From Clostridiales bacterium UBA929 (lineage in GTDB: Bacteria > Bacillota > Clostridia > Oscillospirales > UBA929), in contig DBDP01000052.1 in NCBI GenBank assembly GCA_002293625.1, positions 1 through 5,944 on the forward strand: a stretch of DNA of 5,944 bases, read 5' to 3'. A program made the position numbers and the translations under genes. The notes under the pieces were generated by a model that was not told the origin of the DNA, searched no databases, and worked only from the letters and a program-made list of their open reading frames with translations. Shown here piece after piece: positions 5,225 through 5,944 of the stretch; the first letter of the stretch is position 1; each line of letters begins with the position of its first letter.

Positions 5225-5944
5225 GGCTCTGTCTCCGCGGGTTCGTCATATTTATCCTCATACTCCGGCTCGGGGTCAATCTCCTCAAGGGTCATCGCCT
5301 CCGCGCCCTTGGGGAACAGGTCGGGGCGATCCATGACATGGATGTCCTCCGGCGTGAGACACAAGCCCACTTCACTGCCGACCAACGGGGCGGCGGTAGA
5401 GTGAATCATCCACTCAATCTCCCCGACATCCACGAATATTTCGTAAAACACGCCTTTGAACGTCACCGAATTGACGGTTCCGCGGAGCTGCCCGTTCTCC
5501 GGCACGGTGAGACGCACATCCTCCGGGCGAATAACGACGTCAACCGGCTGCTCGGGGTCGAAACCGGTATCAACGCAGACGAAACGCCGCCCCGCGAACG
5601 AGACGTCGCGGTCTTTATGCATGACGCCCTGAATGATGTTGCTCTCGCCGATAAAGTCGGCGACGAAGGCGTTGACCGGCTCGTTGTAGATGTCTACGGG
5701 CGTTCCGATCTGCTGAATGTTCCCGTGGTTCATCACGACGACGGTGTCGCTCATCGTGAGAGCTTCCTCTTGGTCGTGGGTAACATAGATAAAGGTGATG
5801 CCCACCTGCTGTTGTATCTCTTTTAATTCGTGCTGCATTTCTTTACGCAGCTTGAGGTCGAGCGCGCCCAGCGGCTCGTCCAGCAGCAGAACCTGCGGGC
5901 GGTTGACGATGGCTCGCGCAATCGCGACGCGCTGCTGCTGCCCG
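5221..5944 (-). CDS. potA: Polyamine ABC transporter ATPase PotA, C-terminal part
   Basis: The visible 240 residues are the C-terminal part of the ATPase that drives polyamine import from the cytosolic face; the N-terminus with Walker A lies beyond the right edge. The reading starts in the ABC signature (GQQQRVAIARA, residues 1-11, the end of LSGGQQQR). It continues through Walker B LLLDEP (19-24), the D-loop GALD (26-29) and the switch His56 in YVTHDQEEAL. The accessory region has ADFIGESN (95-102) and RPEDVRL (139-145), both characteristic of PotA-type TOBE domains. The open frame runs unbroken to the window edge, so the internal Met at 5838 is not the start. The last 28 or so residues form an acidic, Pro/Glu-rich tail (EIDPEPEYEDKYDEPAETEP) beyond the usual end of the TOBE domain. 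The stop overlaps the GTG start of potB by four bases, indicating an operon. Confidence 0.95.
   Translation of the reverse strand, partial: GQQQRVAIARAIVNRPQVLLLDEPLGALDLKLRKEMQHELKEIQQQVGITFIYVTHDQEEALTMSDTVVVMNHGNIQQIGTPVDIYNEPVNAFVADFIGESNIIQGVMHKDRDVSFAGRRFVCVDTGFDPEQPVDVVIRPEDVRLTVPENGQLRGTVNSVTFKGVFYEIFVDVGEIEWMIHSTAAPLVGSEVGLCLTPEDIHVMDRPDLFPKGAEAMTLEEIDPEPEYEDKYDEPAETEP

Noticed and set aside
4710..5288. Minus-strand 192-codon open frame overlapping potB and potA
   Set aside because: It is a frame-shifted shadow of potB with a low-complexity His/Ala/Arg-rich product, and potB in the other frame is unmistakable.
5221..5838. PotA starting at the Met at 5838
   Set aside because: The same frame continues upstream to the window edge and encodes the ABC signature and Walker B, so that Met is internal.

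Overview
The window reads as a stretch of chromosome from a Gram-positive, probably clostridial (Oscillospiraceae-like) anaerobe of moderately high GC, roughly mid-50s percent by eye. This placement is inference. It rests on the lipoprotein-type PotD, strong AGGAG-type ribosome binding sites, use of GTG and TTG starts, and Firmicutes-style versions of the proteins. All seven recognisable genes lie on the minus strand, so transcription runs from the right edge to the left. No stretch over 300 bases lacks a gene.

In transcription order, the right half holds a polyamine ABC importer operon: potA (ATPase, cut by the window edge), potB and potC (permeases). Each pair is joined by a 4-base start/stop overlap. 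Next come a small uncharacterised gene resembling DUF6054 (113 aa) and potD (spermidine/putrescine-binding lipoprotein, TTG start). PotD captures polyamine outside the membrane, PotB and PotC form the channel and PotA powers it. After potD come a cobalamin-binding-type radical SAM enzyme (498 aa) and the first 97 codons of a malonyl-CoA:ACP transacylase (fabD-like), cut by the left edge. That fabD may open a fatty-acid synthesis operon beyond the window.

The least ordinary feature is a pair of related, highly palindromic intergenic elements, at about 1868-1945 and 3409-3516. They have the same orientation, near-identical 11-12 bp terminal inverted arms, a shared TTCGCCT-type inner hairpin and different centres. 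Each fills almost the whole gap between the stop codon of a transporter gene and the ribosome binding site of the next gene, and together they bracket the DUF6054-like/potD pair. They look like a mobile or REP/MITE-like repeat family that may also shape mRNA processing inside the operon. I saw no tRNA, rRNA, CRISPR array, complete insertion sequence or convincing intrinsic terminator. Any promoter for the pot operon must lie beyond the right edge.
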